Shown: positions 1-11,688, counted from the first letter of the stretch. The stretch is 64,000 bases of DNA from Theristus sp. LFF4_11 (GCA_030248135.1 JASANC010004156.1:33991-97990); one strand, 5' to 3'. Program-made: numbers and translations. Notes: generated from the letters alone by a model not told the origin.

Positions 1-3000
1 TCAGCCGACCTGTGCGTGCAGCGTTCGAGCACCGTGAGTGCGTTCGCCTTGAGCGTCTCCCTGAACTGGCTGACATCGGCGACATCTCTGCCGGCCGCCT
101 GTGCGCTCAGCATCACCAACGAGGTGCACACGGTCAGCTGTAGACAACGGGCGTTCACATCACGCAGACGCACTTCGTCGACCAGCAGCGACTGAAAAAC
201 ATGCCACTCCAACCAAGAAACGGCCGCATTTGATCGAGCTGCCGGTCGGCGTTGGCAGCCGAGCGCTGCATCTGGCTGCACGCCTCGACCGGTGATTTGC
301 AAAGTTTGCGAGATCGAGGTGGGGTTAGAGATGTCAAGAAAAAAAAATTTCTATTTTTTTCTTTAAAAAAAAATTTTTTTTTAATTTTTTTTTTAAATGA
401 AAGTTGTTCAGAATTTTTCAGGGAGTCCGAATATCACCATCTGAGGAGCCACCGACTTACCATATGACCCCCACTCATATGGGAGGAGGGTGAAAATTTC
501 AGACTTGGTTTCGGCGACCCCATTTTCCCACCGACGACATCACGTCTCGTGTTTTGCCTCTCAATTCACCTCAAATAACATGGAAACAAGTTCCACAACA
601 AACCGGTGTGATCATGCTGACGACACGAGGCGAAACAGCAACGAGCAACCAACGAAGTTACGCTTGCAGTGGCAGACAGTGCAATTTCCACCTTTCGAGA
701 TCCTGAAAAACGATGCGTAAATGTGAGTTCTCTGCTTCTATCTCACCTTAGCGACATCGGAATTTGTTGAACTAGCCTTTGCGACGCTCAAGTACTTCAA
801 TGCGCGAGTCGATCATCACTCACCAAGGCTGAAAACAGTCGATAAATCAATCCAGAATACCACCTGCAGCGTTGAAGACTAAGTGACAAGGTAAAGTCAA
901 AGAAAATTTTTGTTGAACTTTCGAAAAATTATGCCAAAAACGGCATTTTCAGGGCACATTAAAGAAAAAATTTCAAAAATTTTTAATAAAAAAAATAAAA
1001 AAAAATGCTCATTTTTTTTACTTTTTTTTTAAAAAAAAATTAAAAAAAAATATTTTTTTTGACCCTTACATCTCTAGGTGGGGTGGCGTTGGGTCGATGT
1101 TGAACGTTACGAGCAACAACAACAACGGCATTAACACTCGTTGCAAACACACACCACCGAAGCAGACGTAAAAAAGAGCCTCTCGTTTGCGTCTGTTTGC
1201 GTTTCGCTTCAAAAAAGAACCGTGAATTGCGGCTGATGAGCAAGACGACTCACCTCAGGAAACGGCCACTCGTCGTTCCACTCAATCAGCATGAGATACG
1301 CTTCGCACAGGATTTCATTCTGTTGCGCTTGCGACAGGCTGCCTTGCACGGTTGCACACGTTTCGCTGTCGGCTGTTGCAGACGGTTGCACACTAGAACT
1401 TGCTGGTGGTGATTCAGTGGTGATGGCAGATTGCGCCAAGTGACGGCGCTTTTCGGCGGACACGGCCGGCTGGTTGCGTATCGCCGCCGTGCAACGTTGA
1501 TACGCACGCGCCAGCCAGCGCTCCGTGTCGCGCAAGCCGTCTGCAATCGCATTCACGTTCGCTTCCGGTTTCCTTTCAATTTTCACTTCTCTTGTTTTCA
1601 AATCACTTGTTTCCACACCGTTTCTCCAATCTCACCTGGATTCGAGCGCAGAAACTGATCAAATTTCTCGCGTTCGTACGCGACCGAGTTCTCTTGTATC
1701 GTCGGCCGCAACGACGATATCGTGTAGTTCGCCATGTCCAGCTTCATCAGGTCAAGCAGTTGAAAAATGCCGCTGAAAAGATGCGGCTTGCGTTGTGGAC
1801 TATGCAAGCAACAGCAACAAAACGGATGCACAATAACAGCGCACCGATACAAGGGCACGAGCTGGCTGGTTTGTTTGAGTGCGTGCAGCTGCGTGTCACG
1901 TGCGGGCGCACACAACCGCTGCATCACGGCCAGTATGAACTGCGCCGTCGGCATGAACTCCACGTGTCTGTCCGTCGCGCAACGCCGTCGCATCACATCC
2001 ACGTCCAAATTCTCGTCAATCTCCGCCGTCAGCCGCGTGTGCTGCGGCAGCAGCAGTGATTTCAGAATCTGGTTTAATGAAGAGCAAACGTAGAAAATGG
2101 TGATTTCAATGAGGCGCTCATTCAATTGGCCGCCATTGAGACTGACTGAGCAATGGCCGGGATTGTGTCTGGTTTTGTGGGATTTGCAGCTGTCTCGTCT
2201 CGTTTCGTTGAGATCGCATCCGGTCTCGTGGAAACTATTAGAGTCGGCAAGGACGTGTCTCATCTCGTGGCATTTTGGCCGTCTCGTAACAACGAAAAGC
2301 GCTGTTGTTCATTTTGTTCTTTCCACTCGCTCTTACTTTTTAGTTAAACACAACCTTGTCCGGTTTATTTGTCGAATCAAAAGTCACCTGTTTGATTTCG
2401 TCGAGCAAATCCAGTGCCATGTCAAAGACGGGCGGCTCAGCAATGAGCTGCTCGTTGAGTTTGTCCCAGAAGGCCCGGTGCATCTGCTCGTGCACGCGTT
2501 GGTCGAGGCTGCCCGATGGCGGCGCCGTCTGCTCCAGCTGAAACACGTGCCTGCGGTACTCAGCAGAGTACGATCATGCGCACGTCTCGTTTTGCTCGTC
2601 AAAAACAACAATTATTTTAGTGAGGGACAAGTTAAAGCTCGTGCCCATTTCAAAACGATTCCGTTCGTCAGGGGTTTTATTTTGAAATCCAATGAAATTC
2701 GGATCAAACCGAATGGATGTTATCGTATTTTATGTGTCATAACAACCTGTGTTGCCGAGGTGCCTCGGATTCTTTTCAGAGCTACCTTGAAGTTCGGGTC
2801 TATCGCGATCTCATGCGCAATGGACATGTTGTCGAGGCCAATCGCTGTTCGCATCAACTCCTCCAATCCAACGAAACGCGGCGGCGAGTTGCCTGGATTT
2901 TCAGTCGAACTCCAAATTACAAGCAATCAGTTAGCTGATTGGTTGGTGATCACGTGATGCATGCTGCTTTCTGTGCAGGCATTGCTGTGGGGGCGCAGTT

Positions 3001-3632
3001 CGCTTTGCACAGAATGCGTGCATTGCGCGATCACCAACCAATCAGCTGATTGCCTATAATTTAGAGTTTGACTGTACGAACAAAGCTTTACAGAAGAATA
3101 TGCTGGTTCGGTTCGTTGCTCATAATGACCCAACAATCAGTCAGCACCAAAAAAGTTCGGTTTGTCACCCCCACGGGTTGTCTCGTCTCGTGCCTTTGCC
3201 TGCTGCGTCTCGTGGAAATCCTGTTTTGAAGCGGTTGCCACAGGTCTCTTCTCGTGGCATTTTCGCTTGTCTTGTTCCAAGCCTCCTCTACTACTAATAA
3301 CTAAATAGTGCTGCAGCTGAAACTGACAGTCTCATCTCACCGACAAAGCCAGCGGTCACCACAGCTTGTTCGCGTTCTGTTCGTTTTCGGTTCTGTTGAT
3401 CGTGTTGCTGTGTTGCGTGTCGAATGCTGCGCGGTGGCGTCTGCTCGTTCGCTCGTGCTGCCTGTTGCGTTTGTTTCACTGATTCCACCGTTCGCACGTC
3501 ACATTTTGATTGATGCCCTGGCTCGGCATTATTGGCACCACTGTCACTACCACTGCATTGCTCATTGCTCGATGATTCTGTTGATTCCCGCTCTGTTGCG
3601 TGCGTCTGCTTCTCTGATCTTCCATCGCTCAT
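1..3632 (-). CDS. TCP11-like protein (T-complex 11 / SOK1 family), 3' end outside window
   Basis: Seven minus-strand exons join in phase: 3632-3341, 2892-2786, 2537-2388, 2068-1845, 1772-1636, 1540-1254 and 191 to the window edge, about 462 codons so far. The N-terminus is low-complexity and Ser/Gln-rich. The conserved TCP11 domain starts at SPPRFVGLEELM and continues with MSIAHEI, VHEQMHRAFWDKL, LLLPQHTRL, LCAPARD and LMKLDMANYTISSLRP, in the order seen in animal TCP11-like proteins. The family is linked to cAMP/PKA signalling and, for TCP11 itself, to sperm function; the role here is unknown. ATG 3632 lies 51 nt after a strong acceptor (exon edge 3683), so a 5' non-coding exon or a spliced leader is likely. 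Intron 1 holds a small MITE and intron 6 a hAT insertion. Confidence 0.85.
326..1076. mobile_element. hAT-like non-autonomous element, family A, copy 1
   Basis: The 751-bp element starts TAGAGATGT and ends with the inverse ACATCTCTA. It is flanked by a perfect 8-bp direct repeat GGTGGGGT (318-325 and 1077-1084). The 8-bp duplication and TAG-type ends are diagnostic of the hAT superfamily. It lies in the last visible intron of the TCP11-like gene. A nearly identical copy is at 58912-59659. An open frame at 490-720 is the same in both copies but resembles no transposase, so this is a deletion derivative or MITE. Confidence 0.9.
2902..3074. mobile_element. TA-flanked MITE, CAGTCGAAC family, in TCP11-like intron 1
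   Basis: The ends are inverted CAGTCGAACTC / GAGTTTGACTG, with subterminal AATCAGCTGATTGG-like palindromes and an inner GATCACGTGATGCATGC block. Other copies are at 31507-31671, 34026-35614 (interrupted) and about 28243-28411 (diverged). The right flank is TA; the left flank has become TT. Its left end lies only 6 bp from the splice acceptor of exon 2 (AG at 2893-2894), so it supplies the 3' end of that intron on the minus strand. Confidence 0.85.
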
Positions 3633-3683
3633 GTTCCTGTGCGCTTCGCTTGCCACTTGGGGTGAACCGCTGAATGAAAGAGA

Positions 3684-4580
3684 CTGAAAACAAACAAACA
3701 ATGAAAACCGGGGCAATTTCCATCATAGCGTAGGCGTAACTGACTACAGCGAAACGTAAACTGACTGACTGACTAGACTAACTGACTAATGGTTTGATTT
3801 TCGGTATTCATTTTGTTTGTTTGCTATTTTATTCAATTATTTGAACGAATTGCGGTGATATTGCTGCAAATTAAAATGTAATCATAGGATAATCAGTAAT
3901 AACATTTGCTGCAACGCAGTTCTAGCCACGTTAAAATTGAAGTTTAAAAAAAAAATTTTTGTTTTGAAAGTTTTTTTAGTTGATTTCATGATTGTCTTTT
4001 CGGTTTCTGAAAAATAGTTTTCGGTTTCGGTTGAAAAATTATGAAAATTTTCGGTTTCAGTAGTTACGGTTGGAAAAATGCCAATCAGGAGTTTCAACAG
4101 ACGTGTGTGCTGGCGTGCAGCGAACACACTCACTCGACACACAGCTTGTGCATGCACTAAGATGCCCAGTACACGTGAAGCACTATAACTGCACGCCTAA
4201 CTAGTGAGGCAAAAGCGCAACGGTTAGTTTTTCCCGCTAAAAACGAACAAATGCCTGTGGTTCAGTTCCTAGCGACTGCTATTCATTTTTTCGTTTCAAA
4301 AAATTCATGATATTCAAATGAATAGAATAGGTTTTCAACAACAATTTTTGCATTTGCCTCAGAGTAGTCAGAGAGACCAACAGGGAAAAGCGTTTCTCCC
4401 AACCTCTCGTGACAACGTTGAAAGAACAACGATAATCAAAAGCACGGTGTTATTTGAAATATTTGAAACACACAAATATTATTTGAAATATTTGAAACAC
4501 ACAATACCAATTTAATCAATTGATTGAATTTTGCATATGTTGACGTACGGATTTAGGCTTTTTAGGTCAGTTTCTAAAAT
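3684..4580. other. No gene seen; upstream of TCP11-like gene
   Basis: AT-rich DNA with homopolymer runs and a short duplicated stretch around 4450-4503 (ATTTGAAATATTTGAAACAC twice). It should contain the promoter and any 5' non-coding exon of the TCP11-like gene, but no clear motif was identified. Confidence 0.4.
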
Positions 4581-4647
4581 TATCCGGCACGGCACGTCAC
4601 GTCATGTCTTCATTCATACCTCCCTTTTTGCCGTCCGTCGACGCAAG

Positions 4648-6144
4648 TAGGGATGGATCCGGCAAATTTGCCGGAATCCGGGCCGGATCCGGCAAAAGCC
4701 CATTCCGGCCGGGCCGGATCCGGCAAAAATTGCCGGAATCCGGACCGGAATGGCCTTTTTATGTCTAAAAAAACATGTACGCACATTTCGTCGCTTCTTC
4801 ATCACATTTTCAGCATAAAACAGCACAGACACAGAAACAAAGTCAGCAAGACACAGCACGTGAACCAACCAAAAATTACAACAACAACAATTGACAAAAT
4901 TCACATCGCATAGGGATAATCAAGTGCTGGCAACACTCCATTCAGAAACATGACCTTTTCGGCTGTACGAGTTGACAGACGAGATCGGCTGTACGCAAAC
5001 TTCAGAGAACATTCGTTCGCTTGCCACGCTTGTTGGTAGCGGTGCCAGGTATCTGCGCGCGATTGTCGATAGTTTGGGGTATTTAGACGAGTTCAGCCGC
5101 CAAAAGTCTAGCATTAGATCACTTTTGTCCGGTTCGTCGATAAAATCATCCGACTCGTCATATTTATTTCGCAGCGCAGTTTGTCTTCGAGACTGGATTC
5201 GCCTGACGGGTTGCGCGGTCGCGCAGCGTGAAACTCGATGCCTCCGTAAAGGCCAGTCGATTTCTTTTTTGGTTCGGGCTTGCGTTCACTTTCGTCATCG
5301 TCGTTGTTCGCGATCTCGGATGTATCGTCGCAGTTTGTGGGCGTCTCCGGTCGTTTCAAGATTTTCTTTGCAATGCGAAGTAGTTCACAACGAATCGTGC
5401 CTTCATTTTCGAAGACGACTGCAGTATTCTTGAATCGCGGATAAACGTACGTGGCCATGATGTTGGATTCGTTGTGGAAAAGCGCACGGAAGCGTGTGTC
5501 GATGCTGGTCAGCAGCGTTTCTTTCGTCGTACCAATGCCACTCGCATCGACTTGTTCGATGCGCTGCTTCAGTGCGCAAACGGCGGGCGACACCATTGAA
5601 ATGGATTCGTCGTCTCGTGGATTCGTCGTTGGGGGGGGGGGTTATCGGGTTTTAGGTGATCACGGCATCCCCGCACACCCACGGTAACACACGTCGCTAA
5701 AATCGCTGGTGTTCTGGGGCTCACAAAAAAGCAACTGTTTGACAGCTAACTGAATATGACCAACGAAGATGGCTGATTTCAAAAAAAAACCTGCTATTGT
5801 TCATCAACAACGTCGGCCAAAAGCTGGCAGCCACGTGGACGATCTTTTTAAAGTGGACGATGCTGCACATAAGTTTACCACTCAAAACAAAAGCAGTGAA
5901 CCATTTACCATTGAACAGAACACTAAAGAAACGCTCACTGATCACATGTCAAATGCACAACAACAAAACCAACAAAGCACCGAAACAAATTTGTCAAACC
6001 ATTGAACAGCTTTGAAACGGAGGAATCAACTGGTTAATTCGCGGGTCTCGGCCATTCCGGCCGGATCCGGCAAAATTGCGCCGGAATCCGGACCGGATCC
6101 AATTTTAGGCGCCGGAATCCGGACCGGAACCGGCTCCATCCCTA
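4648..6144 (-). mobile_element. hAT element carrying transposase remnants
   Basis: The 1497-bp element runs from TAGGGATGGATCCGG to the inverse ending CATCCCTA, with a perfect 8-bp TSD GACGCAAG (4640-4647 and 6145-6152). Inverted sub-repeats of GGATCCGGCAAA/CCGGAATCC lie inside both ends. The minus strand carries a broken transposase. The TSD, TAG-type ends and coding remnant all agree with hAT. Confidence 0.92.
4920..5596 (-). pseudogene. Decayed hAT transposase, C-terminal part
   Basis: The minus strand encodes a C-terminal hAT dimerisation domain near 5110-5000: DFWRLNSSKYPKLS, then RRYLAPLPTSVASERMFS, the hallmark of hAT (ZBED-type) transposases. The upstream piece 5596-5114, with TRFRALFHNES, is in a different frame, and the tail after SERMFS is shifted again. 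At least two frameshifts therefore break the gene. The N-terminal zinc finger and most of the catalytic core are absent from the 1.5-kb element. Confidence 0.88.
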
Positions 6145-7640
6145 GACGCAAGTCGACGTGCGCAGGTATGAACGAGCAAAAAATCTAAAACCATCCGGCA
6201 CGGCACGTGACACGTCACGTCTTCATTCATACCACCATTTTGCCGTCCGTCGACGCACGTCGACGTGCGCAAGTATGAACGAGCGCGTGATCTAAAGCTT
6301 GACGTGACGTGCCGGATTACTGTTTTTTGCATCATGAATGAAGACGTGGCGTCGTGACGTGACCAGTACCGTGGGCGGGGGGGGTGGGGGGGTACACCCC
6401 CCCAGAGCACCAGAGCCCGTCGGGTGGGGGGGGGGGGGGGGGGGCACCGTGCCACCCCCCCCCCAATAAACCCGGGCCCCCCCCCCCCCCATCGGACCCC
6501 CCCCCTCGAAAATTTGGCCGACACCCCCCCCATGAAATTTTGTCTGGCGGAGACCCCCCCCCCCAAAATTTTCGGTTTGCCTACTTTATTCAAAAAGCGT
6601 AGAATATAATGCGCTCTAGAAATTTTAATTTTGTATTGGTTATTGTACTTGTTAGTTTGCAAATGTCTGGAAATAACAAAACAAAAATCGACGGGTCTCA
6701 AACGAATAGACACTGCAATGAACCAACAGCAAGATAAACAGAAATGGAACAGGGTGGGCAAAATTCCAGGGAGTGGGCGAGGTGACGGGGTTGCGCGTGA
6801 GAGTGAAACAAATTGACGGCGATGGGAATGGGGTGGACGCTGCTGAGTGAAACAAACAGGCTCGATCGGGTCCTGGCGAACGTGGCAGGGAGAGTGGAGT
6901 GAGTCTTGTGGTGTCGTCGGCGGAGTTGCTGAATTGAGGAAGTAAGTTGAGTTCGAACACAAGCAAACATCTTGAGGCAACCTGAAATAATCATCTGTTT
7001 CGTTTTTGGCGGAGAAACTCATTTGGAATTTTAGTCGAACTTTGGTGCGATATCACAGTTCTCAATAAACTGAGAAACTCAATTCGCCGTTTACACGAGA
7101 CCGATGATGATGAATCAGAATGATGAATCAATGAAGATGATGATTAGAGCCACATTGTCACGAGTCATACAATTCGACCAAATAGAACCAGCATTACTCT
7201 CAGATCGGAAGTCTGCACGTCTGGGCTCAACTGGCTCAAGATCAATCAACCTAATAATTTGCGGCAGCACAACCGGTCAAACGCCTGCACAGTCCTGCAC
7301 AACACTCAGATTGGGCAGATAAAGATTTTTCGTTTGATCGTTCAGTCAGCTGCTCGGCATCGTGTGGATATAGTGAATAAAATGGTGAATAAAGTTCGAA
7401 CCGATTTTCAAAAGCATATTCCGTTTCATTCCTTGTTTCAGAAAAATTGACGTTTCATCGCTCCTTGCTGTGTGCAGTGATTGTTAGGGACGTTTAGGTG
7501 TTTTTCCTAATCACCTAAGATCGGAGCATGTGTAAAAGTAAGGTTCGGAGCGTGTGCTGCATGCTCATTGGAAAGTGCAGGTGCGATGCCGATGCCCGTG
7601 CGCGTGCGTTTTGAATAAAGAAGCATTACGAAAATTTTCT
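6145..7640. other. Repeat-rich gap; G/C-run block at 6363-6580
   Basis: Positions 6363-6580 are a G-run/C-run repeat beginning CCAGTACCGTGGGC, the same family as 60846-61460 and 61710-61890. From 6600 to 7640 the sequence is ordinary AT-rich DNA with a GATGATGAATCA-rich patch near 7104-7145. No open frame here resembles a known protein; the longer frames depend on the G/C runs. Confidence 0.5.
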
Positions 7641-7810
7641 GCACACCCTAAATTTTTTTTCGAAAATCATGATTTTTTTGTCTATAAAGTCTATAATATA
7701 AGCTGAATATATGATAACTTGACCATCTTCATTGTAATTTCAAAGATTTTGCAGCTAAATTTAGCGTTTTTCCTTTAAAATTTAAGCGAAAAAATTTCAT
7801 GGGGGGGTGG
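7640..7810. repeat. Dispersed ~170-bp repeat block (three copies)
   Basis: The block runs from TGCACACCCTAAATTT through a TATGATAACTTGACC motif to AGCGAAAAAATTTCATGGGG. It recurs in inverse orientation at about 61030-61200 and 62940-63110, each time next to the same G-run sequence. It is probably the interior of the G-run element family. Confidence 0.75.
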
Positions 7811-7822
7811 GGGGGGTGGACC

Positions 7823-8540
7823 TAGGGTTGTTAAACAAAAATGAAATTTTTTTTTTAAAAAGTGATTAAAAAAAACAAAAATGCCGATTTTTTTTTTTAA
7901 AAAAATTCGAAAAATTTTCCTCTAATATGCTCTGAAAACCTCAATTTTGGCACAATTTTTCGAAAGTTCAACAAAAATTTTCTTTGATTATACCTCGTAA
8001 AACCTTTAGCAGTCGATTTTGGGCCGTTTTACCGACTGATTTTAGGCTTCGACAACATCTGCGATGAAGTTTTTGAGCGTCCCAAAGCTTAGCCTACCAT
8101 TTCCGATGCAGATAAGGTGACGATTCGCCTCGCAGAGCGTCCGATTGTGCTCGCTGCTCCGTTTGCAAGCGCTACGTTGTCTGGTTGCTGCTTCGTGTCG
8201 TGTCGTCGCGACACCATCAGAAGAATTGATCGAATTTCAAGGCGGTATGTTTGTCTTCACTTCAGCATTAGCTTAGCTGGGGACAATTAGTGACGTTTTG
8301 GAGGTCAAAACACAAGAAGAGGCATGGTGACGGTTTGGAAAAGGGGTAATTGAGGTCACCAAAACAAAATCTGCAAAGTTCCGCCATACGGGAGTCATTC
8401 GGGAGGCGCTTGCATATCATATGTGGTTCTTCGGACTCCCTGATTGATTTAGCACAACTTTGATTTTTGAAATTTTTTTTTTAAAAAAAAATTTTTTTTT
8501 TAAACAAAAATGACGATTTTTGTTTTTTTTAACAACCCTA
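7823..8540. mobile_element. hAT-like element, TAGGGTTGTT family
   Basis: The ends are inverted TAGGGTTGTTAAAC / AACAACCCTA, with a shared interior that includes CCGCCATACGGGAGTCATT and CATATGTGGTTCTTCG. Related copies lie at 12246-13216 (interrupted), 15438-15770 (truncated), 22226-22879 and 60668-61710 (interrupted). The copy at 22226 has a near-perfect 8-bp TSD, which supports a hAT assignment. This copy's own flanks do not match, so it may be rearranged. No transposase is visible. Confidence 0.75.
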
Positions 8541-8671
8541 CCCCCCAACCCCTCGGCTCTGGAACAACTATGCGTAACAGACGTCAGCCCGAGCGCAGTT
8601 TTTGTCAGTTTTTATTTTTGTCAACCATCAGATTTTCCTCCGGCATTTTTTTCATTTATTCGCGCGCCGGT

Positions 8672-8823
8672 GGTAGGGTTGTTTGTCACACAAAAATCGG
8701 AATTTAAAAAAGTGAAAAAAACAAAAATGCCGATTTTAAAAAAATCGAAAAATTTTCCTCTAATATGCTCTAATTTTTCGAAAGTTCAACAATTTTTTTT
8801 GATATTACTAACGTACCTCGTAA
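8672..8823. mobile_element. Fragment of TAGGGTTGTT-family element
   Basis: It starts TAGGGTTGTT and follows the family interior (TTTTCCTCTAATATGCTC, CGAAAGTTCAACAA, TACCTCGTAA). It stops where a CATAGTTGTTC element begins at 8824. Confidence 0.65.
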
Positions 8824-9410
8824 CATAGTTGTTCCAGAGCCGAGGGGTTGGGGGGGGGGCCGATATCATAGTTGTTCCAGAGCCGAGGGGTTGTGGGGGG
8901 GGGGCGATATAGATAGCTGGAGCAAATTTTCCAGATAGATAGATAGCTGGAAAATTTGGGGGGGGCCGCGGGGGGGCCATGTGACTTTCGGGGGGGGGGC
9001 GGTCAAAATTTTGAAATTTGATAGATAGATAGCTAAAACGCTAAAATACTATAAAAACAGCAAAATAATGCTAAAAATAACTAAAAATCATGTATAAATG
9101 CATATTTTACCTAAAATTAGCGAAATTTTCATGAATTACAAGCAAAAATGGTAAATTTTAGTCAAAAATTGACTCATTTTATGTCTTCGAAGACAAATTT
9201 TTTAGATAGATAGCTGGCTGAGAATTTTTTTAGATAGATAATAGCTTAGCCGAAAAACCTGTCTGATAGAGATAGATTCGAAAATTCGTTGGGGTGGGGG
9301 GCCGGCCGGCCCCCCCAGGCCCCCCCCCCCCTAGAACAACTATGGACGATAGATAGCTGGAGCAAACTTTCCACATAGATAGATAACTGGAAAATTTTGG
9401 GGGCGGGGGG
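8824..9410. mobile_element. Two nested CATAGTTGTTC-family elements
   Basis: The outer element begins CATAGTTGTTCCAGAG at 8824. A second copy of the same family (8867-9344) is inserted 43 bp inside it, flanked by GCCGATAT and GACGATAG (6 of 8 match). After 9344 the outer element resumes with AGATAGCTGGAGCAAA. The interior is rich in GATA/TATC repeats around an AT-rich core. The best copy, 12721-13161, has a perfect 8-bp TSD. Confidence 0.75.
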
Positions 9411-9528
9411 GCGTAGGGTTGTTAAAAAAACAAAAACAAAAATTTTGGGACACCCTGGAGTAGAACTATTCACTTTTCAAGCACTATTCACTTTTTATAA
9501 AACTGACCACAGCCCCCCCCCTAGAACA

Positions 9529-9660
9529 ACTACTGTATTACCTCTATTAAACCCCCCCCAAATTAACCACCCCCCCCAAAAAAAATAAACCCCCACCCCC
9601 TCGACAAGTTTCCAAATAATCCCCCCAAAAATAAATCCCCATGGGGGTTTATTAGCAGTA
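9529..9660. mobile_element. Fragment of TACCGTATTACC-family element
   Basis: It begins near TACTGTATTACCTCTATTAA and ends CATGGGGGTTTATTAG, with C-run spacers between. It resembles the ends of the fuller copy at 16723-17179. Confidence 0.55.
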
Positions 9661-9950
9661 GCGAAAGCGGGACCTCGGGTGAGGGGGGGGGGGGGGTGTT
9701 TGCCTAATTTTGGAGGGGGGGGGTCAGGTGCCTTCTCGGTGAGGGGGGGTGCACGGGCAGCAAATTTTCCTGAGGGGGGTGCACTGGCAGAAAAATTTCG
9801 TGAGGGGGGGTGCACGGGATCGCACGGGTAATATTATCTTTTCGTACGAAGGAGGCTTAGTAATGTTGAATGATGTGTGGAAAAGCCGCACACTGAAAAA
9901 ATGTTTCGCGCCAGAGCGTAGTTCGAATATGAATTAAAATAAATTTTGTT

Positions 9951-10746
9951 TACAGTCGAACCCACTAAAATGTGGAATCAGCTGATTGGTCGACCGAGCG
10001 GAGGCTGCTCACACTCCGCACCGTTCTTTTTTCGTGGATTTGGATTTTATTGAAACGTGATTTTATGAATTTCCTGCACCCTTTTTGTGCTAAAAATAAA
10101 CTCAAAGGTTAGAGACCGCGAAATTTAGAAAATTTTTATTCCACAGCTCAACTCAAAATGTATTTTTTGTTTAATGACGACGACGACGTCGTCGCTTAAT
10201 TTTTGCGTGTGGACTGGAAAATAAAAGCCTGAAAGGAGTGAGCTGTGCCTGGTTTGCTGCGTGCACCAAGTAAATGAACACAGCAGCTTACCAAAAACAA
10301 CTTGAAAACGAAAAAATGAAAAATGAAAGCAAAGTCGTCGTCGTGTCGTCGTCGTCCGCGAAGTCGGAACGCATTTTTTTTAATTGCGGACGCATGTCGA
10401 TCGGTCAGCTAGGAATGAAACCCCCTTCAGCTGGCTACACAACGCACTCATTTCAGGCTTTTGTCTTTCAGTTCACACGTAAAAATTAAGCGACGACGTC
10501 GTCGTCGTCGTCGTCGTCAGTAAAAAATGCATTTTGAGCTGTTGAATAAAAAAAATTGAATTTCGCAGTTCTCCAACCCTTTGAGTTTATTTTTAGCATG
10601 AAAACGGTGCTGGAAATTCACACTCATTCAAAAGAAACACGTTTCAATAAAATCCAAATCCACGAAAAAAGAACGGTGCGGAGTGTGAGCAGCCTCCGCT
10701 CGGTCGACCAATCAGCTGATTCCACATTTTAGTGAGTTCGACTGTA
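9951..10746. mobile_element. TA-flanked inverted-repeat element (796 bp)
   Basis: The ends are TACAGTCGAACCCACTAAAA and its inverse, and the terminal inverted repeats run for roughly 200 bp. They include AATCAGCTGATTGG and GGAGGCTGCTCACACTCCG. The middle carries (ACG)n/(GTC)n palindromes at about 10180-10200 and 10489-10520. The termini resemble those of the smaller CAGTCGAAC MITE, suggesting a shared mobiliser of Tc1/mariner type. No transposase is present. Confidence 0.85.
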
Positions 10747-11267
10747 GTGAGAAAACATTTTGACTGGTTTTTTCTCAATTTCTTGCACGAATCTGTCGTC
10801 AGAATACGTTAAGTTTTTGTTCATTTAAAATTGCCGCGCAGCCATGAAACATTTTCTCTATCTGTGCGTGCAAACGCATATTGGGTCACGTTTAATGAGA
10901 AAGATAATACCAAAATTTTGCCTTAGAAAAACACAGAAATTCTTGTAAAACACAGAATATTTTGTGCAAACAAGCTGCTTGTTTGGTCAGAAACAACAAA
11001 ATCTATGCAGGGATAGACACAAACGTCAAGAAAAATGCAAAAATTACGGTATTTTTGGAAAAAAATTGAGATGAGATTGAACCACCTTGAGGGGGGGGGG
11101 GGGGTGCGATCCCGTGTTTTCTCGCGGAGGGGGGTGGGGGGGTCTAGTACCCGTGCCGAGGTAAAGGGGGGAGGGGGGGTACACGGGTATCTGCCCGTGC
11201 ACGGGCAGGATTTTCGGCTGAGAAGGGGTGGACCCCCCCCCCCCCCACCCCCCCGCACTTTCGCTAC

Positions 11268-11605
11268 TGTTTATTAGAAACCTGTTTGAAACACATACCT
11301 AGCGAATTCAGTGGCTGAATGCAGTGACATTGGTGAAATTGTGCTACCAAAGGCCCCAAAGGGATGAGTTAGTGGTAATTTCATTACAAAAGGCTGTTAC
11401 AAAAGGAAATCTCTGTGAAAAGTAGAAGTTTCTGCGACTTCCTTCCTGCCATGGAAGGTATTTTTGCCATTTTGCCCCCCCCTAAAAATGGTTTCCAAAT
11501 TCCAAATAACCCCCCCCCCAAAATAACCCCCCAAAATAAACCCCCACCCCCAGAAGTCGCTGAAGAAATAAACCCCCATGGGGGTTTATTAGAGGTAATA
11601 CGGTA
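11268..11605. mobile_element. TACCGTATTACC-family element, truncated
   Basis: It shares the block AGAAACCTGTTTGAAACACA...AAAAGGAAATCTCTGTG with 16840-16985 and ends GGTAATACGGTA. The left terminus is missing and is replaced by a G/C-run sequence (11090-11265) with long G runs. Confidence 0.65.
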
Positions 11606-11688
11606 TGCCTCGTAAAACCGCCAGCACCCAGCAGTCGATTTCTTTTAAAATTTAAAAAATCGGGATTTTCACTTTTTTCGAACCCTAG

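Larger units (their letters stand above)
4580..6345. repeat. Direct/palindromic repeat unit, split by a hAT insertion
   Basis: A unit of roughly 110 bp containing CCGGCACGGCACGT, CTTCATTCATACC, TTTGCCGTCCGTCGACGCA and TATGAACGAGC occurs at about 4581-4647 plus 6145-6190 (split by the hAT element 4648-6144) and again at about 6192-6290. An inverted partner GACGTGACGTGCCGG is at about 6300-6316. The arrangement looks like the palindromic ends of an older element. Confidence 0.6.

Noticed and set aside
490..720. 76-codon open frame conserved at 59075-59305 as a possible gene
   Set aside because: Both copies lie inside a recently moved hAT-like element; identity reflects recency, and the peptide resembles no known protein.
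6105..7022. 305-codon minus-strand open frame
   Set aside because: It depends on G/C homopolymer runs of a repeat element, with no domain or splice support.
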